DNA from: JAIBAC01 sp046331095
Lineage (GTDB): Bacteria > Actinomycetota > Acidimicrobiia > UBA2766
Direction: 5' to 3'
Length of the DNA stretch: 64,000 bases
Assembly (NCBI GenBank): GCA_046331095.1
Contig: JAXLRM010000007.1
Location: forward strand, 1 to 64,000
In this document: positions 41,689 through 51,956 of the stretch, one piece after another
How positions within the stretch are numbered: position 1 is the stretch's first letter
How the letters are laid out: every line of letters begins with the position of its first letter
The notes under the pieces: model-generated
Seen by the model: the letters and a program-made list of their open reading frames with translations, nothing else
What the model was told of the DNA's origin: nothing
Databases searched by the model: none
Program-made: the position numbers and the translations under genes

Positions 41689-43086
41689 ATGAGACGTGTA
41701 AGCGGACTCGACTCCGCATTCCTCTACGGCGAAACCGCCGCCTGGCACATGCACGTGTCGGCGTTGCTCGTCCTGGAACCGCCTCCGGGTGGGTTCGACA
41801 CCGGACGCCTCATCGATGTGCTGGCGAGCCGCATCCACAGGGTCCCTCAGTTCCGCTGGAAGCTGGTGCAGGTCCCCTTGGGCCTGGACCGCCCCATGTG
41901 GGTGGACGACCCCGACTTCGAGTTGAGCGACCACGTGCGCAGGGTGGGCTGTCCCGGGCCGGGTGGGCCCCGCGAACTCGAGGAGTTGGTGGGCGAGCTG
42001 ATAGGCATGAAGCTCGACCGGACCCGCCCGTTGTGGGAGGTGTGGGTCGTCGACGGGCTCATCGGTGGGCAAGTGGCCCTCCTCGCGAAGGTCCACCACG
42101 CCTTGATCGACGGTGTCTCCGGCAGCGAGCTCGTGCAGCTCCTTTTCGACCTCGAACCCGAACCCGAGCTCGAAGCACCGGTCCCGTGGGATCCGACCGC
42201 AGACGCGGACGCGACACCCTCGTCGCTGCAGCTCCTCGGCATGGGAGTCGGAGCGCTCGCTTCGATCCCGGGGCAGATGTGGAAGCTCGGGCGCAGCTTC
42301 ACTCGCCAGGCGCGCACGGTGGCGGGCTTCCTGGCCCACGAGACCGTGCCGGCGATGCCCTTCGCTGTGCCGCGCACGCCGCTCAACGCGGAGCTGGGTC
42401 CGCGTCGCAGCTTCGCATCTGCGGAAGTCGACCTTGCGGAGGTCAAGGACCTGAAGGACTCCTTCGGTGTGACGGTCAACGATGCCGTGCTCGCGCTCTG
42501 CTCGGGGGCCTTGCGCCGCTACCTCGTCGACGAGGGTGCCTTACCGGAGCTCCCGCTCGTCGCCCAGGTGCCGGTCTCGACGCGCACAGCGGCAGACCAC
42601 CAGGGCGACGGCACGAAGGTGGGTGCCATGTTCGCTTCGCTCGCCACGCACCTCGACGAGCCCGGCGCGCGCCTGCGGGCGATCAACGAGTCGACCCGGG
42701 CCGCCAAGGAGATGCGTGCCTCTCTCCAGCGTGACCGACCCGTCGGGATCACCGACGCCTTGCCACCGGCCGCGATCATGCTCGCAGCGAGGGCTCTCAG
42801 CGCGTCTCAGATGCAAGCGCGGGCGCCGGTGTTCAACGTGATCGTCTCCAACGTGCCTGGACCCGATTTCCCGCTCTACGTCGCGGGCAGTGAGCTCGTG
42901 GCGCTCTACCCGATGGGTCCACTCCTCTACGGTGCCGGTCTCAACGTCACCGTGATGGGCTACCGCTCCTCGCTCCACTTCGGCTTCTTGACGTGCCGGT
43001 CCGTCGTTCCCGAACCACAGCGCATGGCCGACGGCGTCCACCTCGAGCTCAAGGACCTGCGCGAGGCGGCGACCGCCGGCCCGTGA
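41689..43086 (+). CDS. WS/DGAT-type O-acyltransferase
   Basis: This 465-residue protein belongs to the wax ester synthase/acyl-CoA:diacylglycerol acyltransferase family of storage-lipid enzymes. The catalytic HHxxxDG motif is present as KVHHALIDGVSG at about residue 140. MRRVSGLDSAFLYGET at the start and NVIVSNVPGPDFPLY near the end are typical. The ATG at 41689 has CGGAGGG five bases upstream. Such enzymes are abundant in lipid-storing actinobacteria. Substrate preference cannot be read here. Confidence 0.92.
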   Translation: MRRVSGLDSAFLYGETAAWHMHVSALLVLEPPPGGFDTGRLIDVLASRIHRVPQFRWKLVQVPLGLDRPMWVDDPDFELSDHVRRVGCPGPGGPRELEELVGELIGMKLDRTRPLWEVWVVDGLIGGQVALLAKVHHALIDGVSGSELVQLLFDLEPEPELEAPVPWDPTADADATPSSLQLLGMGVGALASIPGQMWKLGRSFTRQARTVAGFLAHETVPAMPFAVPRTPLNAELGPRRSFASAEVDLAEVKDLKDSFGVTVNDAVLALCSGALRRYLVDEGALPELPLVAQVPVSTRTAADHQGDGTKVGAMFASLATHLDEPGARLRAINESTRAAKEMRASLQRDRPVGITDALPPAAIMLAARALSASQMQARAPVFNVIVSNVPGPDFPLYVAGSELVALYPMGPLLYGAGLNVTVMGYRSSLHFGFLTCRSVVPEPQRMADGVHLELKDLREAATAGP

Positions 43087-43116
43087 CGGCCCCCGGACCG
43101 CACGGCCCCGTCACGG
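43081..43116 (+). terminator. Hairpin at the end of the WS/DGAT gene
   Basis: CCGTGACGG (43081-43089, including the stop codon) pairs perfectly with CCGTCACGG (43108-43116). The 18-base loop can pair further (CCG/CGG). No T-tract follows. It is a plausible intrinsic-like terminator for a high-GC genome. Confidence 0.55.
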
Positions 43117-43170
43117 CGTGCGCATGCCCGAGGTTGCGGGCGGAAGCGGGCCGGGCGCATACTGACGCCC

Positions 43171-43406
43171 GTCCAGAGGCGGACCGTAGGTGGAATCGCC
43201 GAGCGCCAGATCAGATGGAATGGCCGAGGCGCTTCCCGCCTTGACGTCCGCGCACCTGGAGTGGTCCAGAGGCGGACCGTAGGTGGAATCGCCGAGCGCC
43301 AGATCAGATGGAATGGCCGAGGCGCTTCCCGCCTTGACGTCCGCGCACCTGGAGTGGTCCAGAGGCGGACCGTAGGTGGAATCGCCGAGCGCCAGATCAG
43401 ATGGAA
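43171..43406 (+). repeat. 93-bp tandem repeat, 2.5 exact copies, ending on a start codon
   Basis: Copies start at 43171, 43264 and 43357 with GTCCAGAGGCGGACCGTAGG. I see no difference between them. The third copy stops after 50 bp at AGATCAGATGGAA, where the ATG (43401) is the start codon of the next gene. Each unit thus carries the same ribosome-binding-like AGGTGGAA and ATG; in earlier copies the reading frame closes after nine codons. The array occupies most of the 314-bp gap. The first 84 bp of the gap (43087-43170) hold the rest of the hairpin described separately and nothing else obvious. Confidence 0.93.
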
Positions 43407-44489
43407 CCGACTTCCACATCCCCCCAGCGACTCCGCACGGGATCGGCACGCACACCTCGTGCGGAGGGGTTGGAGCCGTTGCCGCGTCCGGCCGTGTTGC
43501 CGCCACGTCGGCGCGGTCCGAACGTGTTCCTGGTGGCGATGGTTGCCGTCATAGTTGCGGGTGGGATCTTCGTCGTCGTGCGGATGCTCTTGGTGGCAGA
43601 TCCGAGCGACATCGCGGGTTACCTGCGTGGCGAGGTCGTGCCACTCGTCGATCGGTCCAACGCGATGGGAGACGAGCTCCGCAACTTCTTGCTCAAGCCG
43701 TCGGCAGACCGGGCTCAGATCAAATCCCAACTCGAGCTGTGGGCCGCCCAGGCACAGGAGCTGGTCGACGACGTCGAGGCGCTGGGACCGCCGGGGCGGC
43801 TCGATACGGCCCTCGCGTACCTGCGCACGACGTTCAAGGGGCGGGCGGTGGCGTTGGCGGGCTACCGTGACGCGATCCTCGGCGCGCTCGACTCGACCAA
43901 GACCGCGGGCCTCGTCGACCGCATCCTCGACACCGACCGCGACGTCCTCGCGGCCGATCGGACCTACGGACTCTTCGCCGCCGAGGCCGAAGGTGCCATC
44001 TCGGGAGCGGGGGAGGCAGTTCTCGCGATGCCCGACTCGTCGTGGTTCCCCGACCCGTCTCAGGCGACACTCCCCGCGGTGAAGCCCTTCGTCGAGCGGG
44101 TCGTCGGAGCGCCCCAGGCGGGTTCCGGCCGCAACGTCAGCGTCGGCGACGTCTCCGTCCGCCCTGAGCCGTCTCGCAACGACAGCGGGGACACCGTTGT
44201 CGCCGGTGGCCCCTTCGAAGTCGTGGTCAAGGTGCAGAACCTCGGCGAGCGACCCGAGACCAAGCTCGCTGTCAAGATCGAGCTGCGCGACGCGACGCGT
44301 TCGCAGCTTCACACGACGACCCACGAGGTTTCCCTCGTTCCTGGTGAGACCCGGGAAGTCGTCGTGGAGGACGTCGAGCCGTTCCCGGACCAGCAGAACG
44401 GCCTGATCGTGACCGTCGGTCCCCTTCCAGGTGAGACGGCGGACGGCGACAACGCCCGCAGCCTGGAATTCGAATGGCAGAGCCCCTGA
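43401..44489 (+). CDS. Membrane-anchored protein with CARDB-like domain, unknown
   Basis: This 362-residue protein has a basic cytoplasmic N-terminus, one helix (NVFLVAMVAVIVAGGIFVVV, about 41-60), a helical extracytoplasmic region (70-240) and a C-terminal beta domain with GGPFEVVVKVQNLGERPET and VSLVPGETREVVVEDVEP, as in CARDB/Ig-like adhesion modules. The start ATG is inside the last copy of the 93-bp repeat. Function unknown. It could be a surface or envelope-stress protein. Confidence 0.75.
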   Translation: MEPTSTSPQRLRTGSARTPRAEGLEPLPRPAVLPPRRRGPNVFLVAMVAVIVAGGIFVVVRMLLVADPSDIAGYLRGEVVPLVDRSNAMGDELRNFLLKPSADRAQIKSQLELWAAQAQELVDDVEALGPPGRLDTALAYLRTTFKGRAVALAGYRDAILGALDSTKTAGLVDRILDTDRDVLAADRTYGLFAAEAEGAISGAGEAVLAMPDSSWFPDPSQATLPAVKPFVERVVGAPQAGSGRNVSVGDVSVRPEPSRNDSGDTVVAGGPFEVVVKVQNLGERPETKLAVKIELRDATRSQLHTTTHEVSLVPGETREVVVEDVEPFPDQQNGLIVTVGPLPGETADGDNARSLEFEWQSP

Positions 44490-44581
44490 GAGTGGTGGGG
44501 CGCCGTGGCATGGCGGTACCCTCACCACGCCGCGTTGCGGGCTGAGACTGCGCGGCAAATCACGGCTGTGGCGAAAGGCGC

Positions 44582-45082
44582 TTGTTGGACCGGTCCGTCC
44601 TGATCGGAGTCGTCCTGGGAGTGGTCTGCCTGATCCTCTTGGCCTGGGTGACGGTGCTGCACCTGCGCTTGCAGCGGCTCCATCACACACTCGTGCTACT
44701 CCAGGCGAACTCGGGCGAGCAGAACTTCGTCGACGTCGTCGGCGAGCACGTCGCGCACGTCCAGGTGCTCGACGCGCACGTCGCCGAGCTCGACGGCCAC
44801 GTACAACAACTCCGTGACGCCCTCGCCGGGGCAGTGCAGCGTATCGGCGTCGTGCGCTACGACGCCTTCGCCGACATGGGCGGCCACCTTTCCTTCTCGG
44901 CAGCGTTCCTCGACGAGCACGGAAGCGGCATCGTCCTGACTTGCATCAACGGCCGCACGGACTCGCGCATCTACTCGAAGCCGGTGACCGCTGCGCAGGA
45001 CTCGGCCGAGCTCTCCGACGAGGAGCGTGCCGCGATCCAGCTCGCGATGGCCGGTCCCCAGAGGGTCCCGGAGATCGCGTGA
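44582..45082 (+). CDS. DUF4446 family membrane protein
   Basis: This 166-residue protein has an N-terminal helix (LIGVVLGVVCLILLAWVTVL), a coiled-coil segment (HVQVLDAHVAELDGHVQQL) and the DUF4446 core VGVVRYDAF-like segment (IGVVRYDAFADMGGHLSFS), then GIVLTCINGRTDSRIYSKPV. The start is TTG 44582 or the adjacent TTG 44585, after GAAAGG. Its stop overlaps pheA by GTGA. Function unknown; the family is common next to parB or serS in Gram-positives. Confidence 0.82.
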   Translation: MLDRSVLIGVVLGVVCLILLAWVTVLHLRLQRLHHTLVLLQANSGEQNFVDVVGEHVAHVQVLDAHVAELDGHVQQLRDALAGAVQRIGVVRYDAFADMGGHLSFSAAFLDEHGSGIVLTCINGRTDSRIYSKPVTAAQDSAELSDEERAAIQLAMAGPQRVPEIA

Positions 45083-46023
45083 GCGCGATGCGCGTCGGGT
45101 TCATGGGCCCCGCCGGCACCAACACCCACGACGCTCTCGTGGCCCAGGACGACCTCGCGGACGCGGAGCACGTCCCGCTGGGTTCGATTCGCGAGGTCGC
45201 CGAGGCGGTCGAGTCCGGCGAGGTCTCCTGCGGCGTCGTCCCCTTGGAGAACTCGATCGAGGGGTCCGTGTCGGACACCATCGACCTGTTGGTCTTCGAC
45301 AAGGAGTTGCAGATCCGCCGTGAGATCGTGCGCCCCGTCGACTTGAATCTCGTAGGCGCCCCCGGGCTCGTCCTCGACGACGTCGCCGAGGTCGTCACCT
45401 ACCCGGTCGCCGCGGGCCAGTGCCGCGCCAACTTGCGCAAGCTCGTCCCGAACGCCGTGTTCGTCGCTGCCAACTCCACCGCCGAGGCCGCCGCCATCGT
45501 GGCGGGCTCGGGCGGCAACCGAGTTGCTGTCTCCACTCATCTCGCCGCCGAGTTGTCAGGCCTCGCCGTCCTCCACGAGGACCTGCCCGACCACCCTGGA
45601 TCGGAGACCCGTTTCGTCCTCGTCGGGCCGGGTGTGCCGCCTGCGACCGGCTACGACAAGACGTCGATCGCGGTGTTCCAGTACCAGGACCGGCCCGGTT
45701 CGCTCCTCGCGATCCTCCAGGAGTTCGCAGTGCGTGGGCTCAACCTGACCCGGCTGGAGTCACGTCCCACACGAGGCCCGCTCGGGGACTACTACTTCCT
45801 GATCGACATCGAGGGCCACCTCGCCGACGCCCTGCTCGCCGACGCCCTGCGCGGGATCAAGTACCGCCACCGCAGCGTCAAGTTCCTCGGCTCCTACCCG
45901 CGTGCACGCCGCGACGGGCTCTTCCACGAAGGCGAAGAGGAAGCGGCGTGGGCGGCGGCGGGTGACTGGGTTGCCGACCTCGGCGCCCTACTCGACGAAC
46001 GAGCGGACGTGGCGGGACGGTGA
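45079..46023 (+). CDS. pheA: Prephenate dehydratase
   Basis: This 314-residue monofunctional enzyme converts prephenate to phenylpyruvate for phenylalanine synthesis. The catalytic domain covers residues 3-185 (VGFMGPAGTNTHDAL, VVPLENSIEGSV, TRFVLVGPG) and a regulatory ACT domain covers about 200-275 (RPGSLLAILQEFAVRGLNLT, ESRPTRGPLGDYYFLID), suggesting feedback inhibition by phenylalanine. The GTG start overlaps DUF4446 and the stop overlaps serS, both as GTGA. Confidence 0.95.
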   Translation: MSAMRVGFMGPAGTNTHDALVAQDDLADAEHVPLGSIREVAEAVESGEVSCGVVPLENSIEGSVSDTIDLLVFDKELQIRREIVRPVDLNLVGAPGLVLDDVAEVVTYPVAAGQCRANLRKLVPNAVFVAANSTAEAAAIVAGSGGNRVAVSTHLAAELSGLAVLHEDLPDHPGSETRFVLVGPGVPPATGYDKTSIAVFQYQDRPGSLLAILQEFAVRGLNLTRLESRPTRGPLGDYYFLIDIEGHLADALLADALRGIKYRHRSVKFLGSYPRARRDGLFHEGEEEAAWAAAGDWVADLGALLDERADVAGR

Positions 46024-47288
46024 TCGACCTCAAGGCGGCGCGCGCCGACCCCGAGGGCTACCGCCGCGGCATCGCCCGCAAGGGTGCCGACCCGGGCGAC
46101 GTCGACAGGCTCCTCGACGCGGATGCGGCACGGCGTGCCCTGCAGTCGCGCACCGACGACCTGCGTGCCGAACAAAGGACGGCCGGACGCGAGATCGCTG
46201 CGGCAGCGCCCGAGGCCAAGGCCGCGCTCGTGGAGTCGATGAGCGTGCTCAAGGTCGAGTTGGCGCGTCTCGAGAAGGAGCGCGCCGAAGCGGAGGAGAT
46301 CGTCGAGGCCCTGCTTCTGTCGATCCCCAACCCCGTGCACGCGTCGGTCCCCGACGGAGAGACGGACGCGGACAACGTGGAGGTGGTCCGAACGGCGGAC
46401 CCGGATCAGGTGCCCGAGTGGTTGCGCGACCACCACGAAATCGGCACGGCACTCGGCGTCGTCGACACCGAGCGTGGGGCACGGGTGTCGGGCAGCCGCT
46501 TCGCCTATCTCATGGGTGACGCCGTACGTGTCCAGCTCGCGCTCGAACGACTCGCGCTCGATCTGCTCGTACCCAGGGGATTCGTCCCCGTGGTGCCCCC
46601 CGTGCTGGTGCGCGAGGACGCGATGTTCGGCACCGGCTTCTTCCCGACCGACCGCGCCCAGATCTACGCGACCGAAGCCGACGACCTGTACCTGGTGGGG
46701 ACGTCGGAGGTGCCCCTCGCGGCCCTGCACGCGGACGAGATCCTCGATCCGGGGGCCTTGCCGTTGCGGTATCTCGGTATCTCGTCGTGCTTCCGGCGCG
46801 AAGCAGGCACCTACGGCAAGGACACCCGCGGGATCTTCCGGGTGCACCAGTTCGACAAGATCGAGATGTTCTCGTTCACCGCCGCAGACGCGTCGGCGGA
46901 CGAGCACGAGTTCCTGCTGGCATGCGAGCGCGAGGTCTTCGACGCCCTCGGTCTGGTCTACAGGGTCGTGGACGTGTGCGCCGGTGACCTCGGCGCGCCC
47001 GCCGCCAAGAAGTACGACATCGAATGCTGGCTCCCGTCGGAAGGGCGCTGGCGCGAGGCGACGTCGACGTCGAACACCACCGACTACCAGGCGCGCCGCC
47101 TCCGAGTCCGCGTGCGCGATCGGGACGGCAGCACCGTTGTCGCCCACACCCTCAACGGCACCGCAGTAGCGGTGGGCCGAGTCCTCACGTTCCTGCTCGA
47201 ACAAGGCCAACGCCCCGACGGTTCGGTCGTGGTTCCAGAGGCCCTCGTCGATCGCGGCGCGCCCGCCGTGATCGGACCCCCCTCGTAG
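46020..47288 (+). CDS. serS: Seryl-tRNA synthetase
   Basis: This 422-residue class II synthetase has the N-terminal tRNA-binding coiled coil (residues 30-100) and catalytic motifs 2 (YLGISSCFRREAGTYGKDTR) and 3 (TALNGTAVA-like LNGTAVAVGRVLTFLLE). The GTG start overlaps pheA by 4 bp. A tRNA-Ser gene lies 12 bp downstream, a fitting but probably unregulated neighbour. No T-box is visible upstream. Confidence 0.96.
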   Translation: MIDLKAARADPEGYRRGIARKGADPGDVDRLLDADAARRALQSRTDDLRAEQRTAGREIAAAAPEAKAALVESMSVLKVELARLEKERAEAEEIVEALLLSIPNPVHASVPDGETDADNVEVVRTADPDQVPEWLRDHHEIGTALGVVDTERGARVSGSRFAYLMGDAVRVQLALERLALDLLVPRGFVPVVPPVLVREDAMFGTGFFPTDRAQIYATEADDLYLVGTSEVPLAALHADEILDPGALPLRYLGISSCFRREAGTYGKDTRGIFRVHQFDKIEMFSFTAADASADEHEFLLACEREVFDALGLVYRVVDVCAGDLGAPAAKKYDIECWLPSEGRWREATSTSNTTDYQARRLRVRVRDRDGSTVVAHTLNGTAVAVGRVLTFLLEQGQRPDGSVVVPEALVDRGAPAVIGPPS

Positions 47289-47300
47289 ACTCGTCCTCCT

Positions 47301-47388
47301 GGAGGGATGGCCGAGCGGACGAAGGCGGCGGTCTTGAAAACCGCTGAGGGGCAACCCCCCTCCGTGGGTTCGAATCCCACTCCCTCCG
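47301..47388 (+). tRNA. tRNA-Ser (TGA)
   Basis: The acceptor stem is GGAGGGA/TCCCTCC, with a class II long variable arm (GAGGGGCAACCCCCCTC), anticodon loop CTTGAAA with anticodon TGA, and T-arm GTGGGTTCGAATCCCAC. CCA is not encoded. It sits 12 bp after serS. Confidence 0.96.
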
Positions 47389-47468
47389 CCGCAGCGCCTC
47401 GCCTCGGCAGCGATGGCCCGCTATGCAAGGGTCCTGCCGGAAGGTCGACGAGCGACAAGGGGGATCCG

Positions 47469-47984
47469 ATGGGGCTGTTGCGCAACCGTGGCAACGAGGA
47501 GCCGGCACGACGCTTCCAGATGCGCGAGCGCATGCTCAGCATCGGCGACGACTTCTGGATCGAGGACGACAGCGGCGAGCGGGTCTTCCTCGTCGACGGG
47601 AAGGCGCTGCGGATGCGCGACACGTGGGTGTTGAAAGACGCAGCCGGCAACGACGTGGCCGAGATCAAGGAGCGGATGCTCTCGGTACGCGACAAGATGA
47701 AGATCGACCTCGACGGGCGCAGCGCCACTGTCACCAAGCGCATCGTCGGCATCCGGGACCACTTCAAGGTCGACGTCGACGGTGGTGAGGACATGAAGGT
47801 CCACGGCAACGTCGTCGACCACGAGTACGTGATCGAACGCGGAGGCGACAAGGTCGCCGAGATCTCCAAGAAGTGGTTCCGTGTGCGCGACACCTACGGC
47901 GTGGAGGTCGAAGCCGGTACCGACCCGGCCCTGATCCTCGCGGTCACGGTTGCCGTCGACGGGATGACCCACGACGACGCGTAG
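47469..47984 (+). CDS. LURP-one-related (YxjI-like) protein
   Basis: This 171-residue protein is almost all beta strands arranged as repeats around MRERMLSIGDDFWIEDDSGE, then EIKERMLSVRDKMKIDLDG, then VTKRIVGIRDHFKVDVDGG. This is the LURP-one/Tubby-like barrel of the YxjI family. Bacterial roles are unknown. The GC-poor leader has an AAGGGGGAT site before ATG 47469. Confidence 0.85.
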   Translation: MGLLRNRGNEEPARRFQMRERMLSIGDDFWIEDDSGERVFLVDGKALRMRDTWVLKDAAGNDVAEIKERMLSVRDKMKIDLDGRSATVTKRIVGIRDHFKVDVDGGEDMKVHGNVVDHEYVIERGGDKVAEISKKWFRVRDTYGVEVEAGTDPALILAVTVAVDGMTHDDA

Positions 47985-48042
47985 GCCGGGCCACTGCGAG
48001 GTCGACTTGCCCGAGGAGGGGGCTGTCGCGTAAGCAGCAGGC

Positions 48043-49683
<1,641 letters not shown>

Positions 49684-49703
49684 GCGGGAACGGGAGTGAG
49701 TCG

Positions 49704-50567
49704 ATGAGCTACGCAGTCGTGGACAAGGTCGCCCCGCACGTCAGCGTCGTGCGGTTGAACCGGCCCGAGCGACTCAACGCCATGAGCTACGACCTCATGG
49801 ACGACCTCGTCGCGGCGTTCGAGTCGGTCGCGGCCGACAACGCTTGCTGGGTGGTCGTCCTCACCGGCGAGGGCCGTGGCTTCTGCTCGGGCCTCGACCT
49901 CGAGGACCCCGGGATGATCCCCGGCATCGAGGAGATGCCGATCGTGCGCATCGGGCGCAAGGCGATGTCGCAGTTCTCGCGGATCGTCCCGCTGATGCGT
50001 TCGGTGCCGCAGCCGATCCTGGCCGCGATCAACGGCCCCGCGTTCGGGGGCGGCATGTGCCTCGCCCTCGGCGCCGACATCCGTTACGCGGCACGTTCGG
50101 CGCGTTTCAACGCGACGGGGATCGTGAACGGCCTGACGAGCACCGAGCTCGGGGCGAGCTGGCTCCTGCCGCGCCTCATCGGCGTGAGCCGCTCCAGCGA
50201 GCTGTTGTTGACGGGACGCGAGCTGGACGCTGCGGAAGCCGAGCGCATCGGTCTCGTCTCGGCCGTGGTCCCCGACGACGAGCTCCTCGACCGCTGCCTC
50301 GATGTCGCCGAGTCGATGTGTCAGTTCAGTGCCTACGGCCTGCAGATGACCAAGGCGGTGCTCTGGACCAATCTCGAGACAGCGAGCCTGCAAGCAGCGA
50401 TCGAGCTCGAGGACCGCAACCAGCTCATGTTGGGCAACACCGAGAACCTCATCGAGGCGGTCACCGCCCGCAAGGAGGGTCGCCGTCCCGTCTACACCGA
50501 CATGCCCCGGCGCGACGTCGTGGCCTTCGTCGAGGCCCAAGAGCGCGGCGAGACCCCCAAGTACTGA
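49704..50567 (+). CDS. Enoyl-CoA hydratase/isomerase family protein
   Basis: This 287-residue crotonase-fold protein has the oxyanion-hole segments GEGRGFCSGLDLED and AINGPAFGGGMCLALGADIR, followed by the helix region GASWLLPRLIGVSRSSELLL. The second catalytic Glu appears as TSTELGASW. It probably acts in fatty-acid degradation; the exact substrate is unknown. It lies 20 bp after the fumarase gene, possibly co-transcribed. Confidence 0.88.
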   Translation: MSYAVVDKVAPHVSVVRLNRPERLNAMSYDLMDDLVAAFESVAADNACWVVVLTGEGRGFCSGLDLEDPGMIPGIEEMPIVRIGRKAMSQFSRIVPLMRSVPQPILAAINGPAFGGGMCLALGADIRYAARSARFNATGIVNGLTSTELGASWLLPRLIGVSRSSELLLTGRELDAAEAERIGLVSAVVPDDELLDRCLDVAESMCQFSAYGLQMTKAVLWTNLETASLQAAIELEDRNQLMLGNTENLIEAVTARKEGRRPVYTDMPRRDVVAFVEAQERGETPKY

Positions 50568-50607
50568 GGGCGATCCCCGCTGCGTCCCTCCACTCCGGCA
50601 CCCCGGG

Positions 50608-50715
50608 TTGGAGAACGATCCGGCCACCTGAGCGGGTTTGGAGAACAGAAGTGACACCCATGGGCGCTCCAGTTCTCCAACCCCGCGACTTCGGCCGGTC
50701 TGTTCTCCAACCCCG
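50608..50715. repeat. 108-bp symmetric palindromic repeat, copy A
   Basis: Four copies of one 9-mer sit at mirror positions: TTGGAGAAC at 50608 and 50638, and its complement GTTCTCCAA at 50672 and 50702. Both pairs are 30 bp apart. Between them CGGCCACCTGAGCGGG mirrors CCCGCGACTTCGGCCG imperfectly. The unit is 106/108 identical to copy B at 51774-51881. It sits between the convergent enoyl-CoA hydratase gene and the DUF559-type pseudogene. Confidence 0.9.
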
Positions 50716-50726
50716 ATCCCGGCCGC

Positions 50727-51662
50727 TCAGTCGCCCACCCCGCCGCGGCCGAGGGCCTCGAGGATGCGGCGGCGTGTCCGGCCGGCTTGGACCGTAACGT
50801 CGTCCCAGCCGAAGTGCATGATTCGCCAACCCGCTCGGGCCAGGTCGGCATCGCGTGTCGCGTCCCGCACACGCCGGGACGGCCGGTCGTGGAACGCGGC
50901 ACCGTCGCACTCGATCCCGAGCTGTTCGGCGACGAAGGCGAAGTCCAACTCGTAGGTGATCCCGCCCACGTCGACGCGATGATGGTGGCGGTGGTCGACG
51001 AGGCCCCCCTGGTCGAGCAGGCGCGCCATCACCATCTCGAAGACGCTGTCCGCGTCGATGGGGGGGATTGCCGCCAGGACGCGTCGGAGCCGGCTCCCGC
51101 CGAAGCGCCCGTCGGGCCGCAGCTCGAGTGCCCGAACGGCAAGTGACCCGACGCCGGTCAAACCCAGACGCACCGCTTCGTCCACGAGGAGCTGGAGGAG
51201 CCCCTGGTCCGTCTGGGTAGCTGCGTCGAGCAGTGTTCGCTCGATGGTCGTTGCCGGGATGCCCTGCAGAACGGGCCGGTCCTCGGCGGGCAGGAGCCTG
51301 CTCTGGTGCCACCGGATGTCGGGGAACCGACGGTGCCTGCCGTGGGGGACGGTCAGGTGTACGTGCGCCGGTCAGGGCCCGAGGCCGTGCAGGGCGACCG
51401 CGCTCATGTGGCTGAGGACGGCATCGGTGCCCGCGAGCAGCACGGCGCCGCATGCCCACTGGATGGCGGAGGGTGTGTGCGTGGCGGTCATGAAGACCCC
51501 CGGGAAGAGCTGGCGCCACTGTCGGGTCTCGACGTACCGCCGGATCGAGCGAGTCGAGAGTCCGCACCAGACCGCCTGGGCTCGCGTGAAGACGTCGTGC
51601 TGGCGGCGCGCAAGTTCGGCAAGTCGGCCGTGGACAGAGGCTGTGCGTGTCGATGCGACCAC
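50727..51662 (-). pseudogene. AbiEi-like N-domain plus DUF559 nuclease-fold protein, one premature stop
   Basis: In one reading frame of 311 codons, only the TGA at 51372-51374 interrupts the gene. The first 96 residues resemble the AbiEi-type N-terminal domain (ARRQHDVFTRAQAVWCGLST, then SAVALHGLGP). After the stop the frame continues as VHLTVPHGRHRRFPDIRWHQ and IPATTIERTLLDAATQTDQG, and ends in a DUF559/Vsr-like domain: YELDFAFVAEQLGIECDGAA, RDADLARAGWRIMHFGWDDV. This is the usual architecture of this actinobacterial family. No frameshift is present, so decay is recent or the stop is a sequencing error. It is flanked by two copies of a 108-bp repeat. Confidence 0.85.
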
Positions 51663-51773
51663 AGCGGTGCTCCTCGTCGGGAACGGGTTTCACCGTTCAC
51701 AACGCGGGATCCGCCGATTAGCGACGCAGAAACTCCTCGAAAACTACGATCTCCGCCCGGCGCGGTTCCTCGA

Positions 51774-51881
51774 TTGGAGAACGATCCGGCCACCTGAGCG
51801 GGTTTGGAGAACAGAAGTGACACCCATGGGCGCTCCAGTTCTCCAACCCCGCGACTTTGGCCGGTCTGTTCTCCAAGCCCG
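51774..51881. repeat. 108-bp symmetric palindromic repeat, copy B
   Basis: Same orientation and length as copy A, with two differences (ACTTTGG for ACTTCGG, and CAAGCCC for CAACCCC). It lies 112 bp upstream of the pseudogene's start, on the side of the peptidoglycan-binding gene's 3' end. Confidence 0.9.
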
Positions 51882-51890
51882 CGATTGGAG

Positions 51891-51930
51891 GCCGGACGGG
51901 AGGGGCCGGACGGGAGATGCCGGACGGGAG
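51891..51930. repeat. 14-bp short tandem repeat, three copies
   Basis: GCCGGACGGGAG occurs at 51891, 51905 and 51919 with two-base spacers, directly after copy B of the 108-bp repeat. The sequence is non-coding and about 26 bp from the end of the leftward peptidoglycan-binding gene. Confidence 0.85.
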
Positions 51931-51956
51931 AGGCCGGCCTCTGGGTGAAGACCGGG

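Noticed and set aside
43171..43406. The 93-bp repeats as a CRISPR array
   Set aside because: The units are head-to-tail identical with no variable spacers, and no cas genes are nearby.
51372..51374. In-frame TGA as a selenocysteine codon
   Set aside because: The family has no selenoprotein members I know, the flanking residues are not a redox motif, and I see no SECIS-like hairpin directly downstream. A nonsense mutation is simpler.
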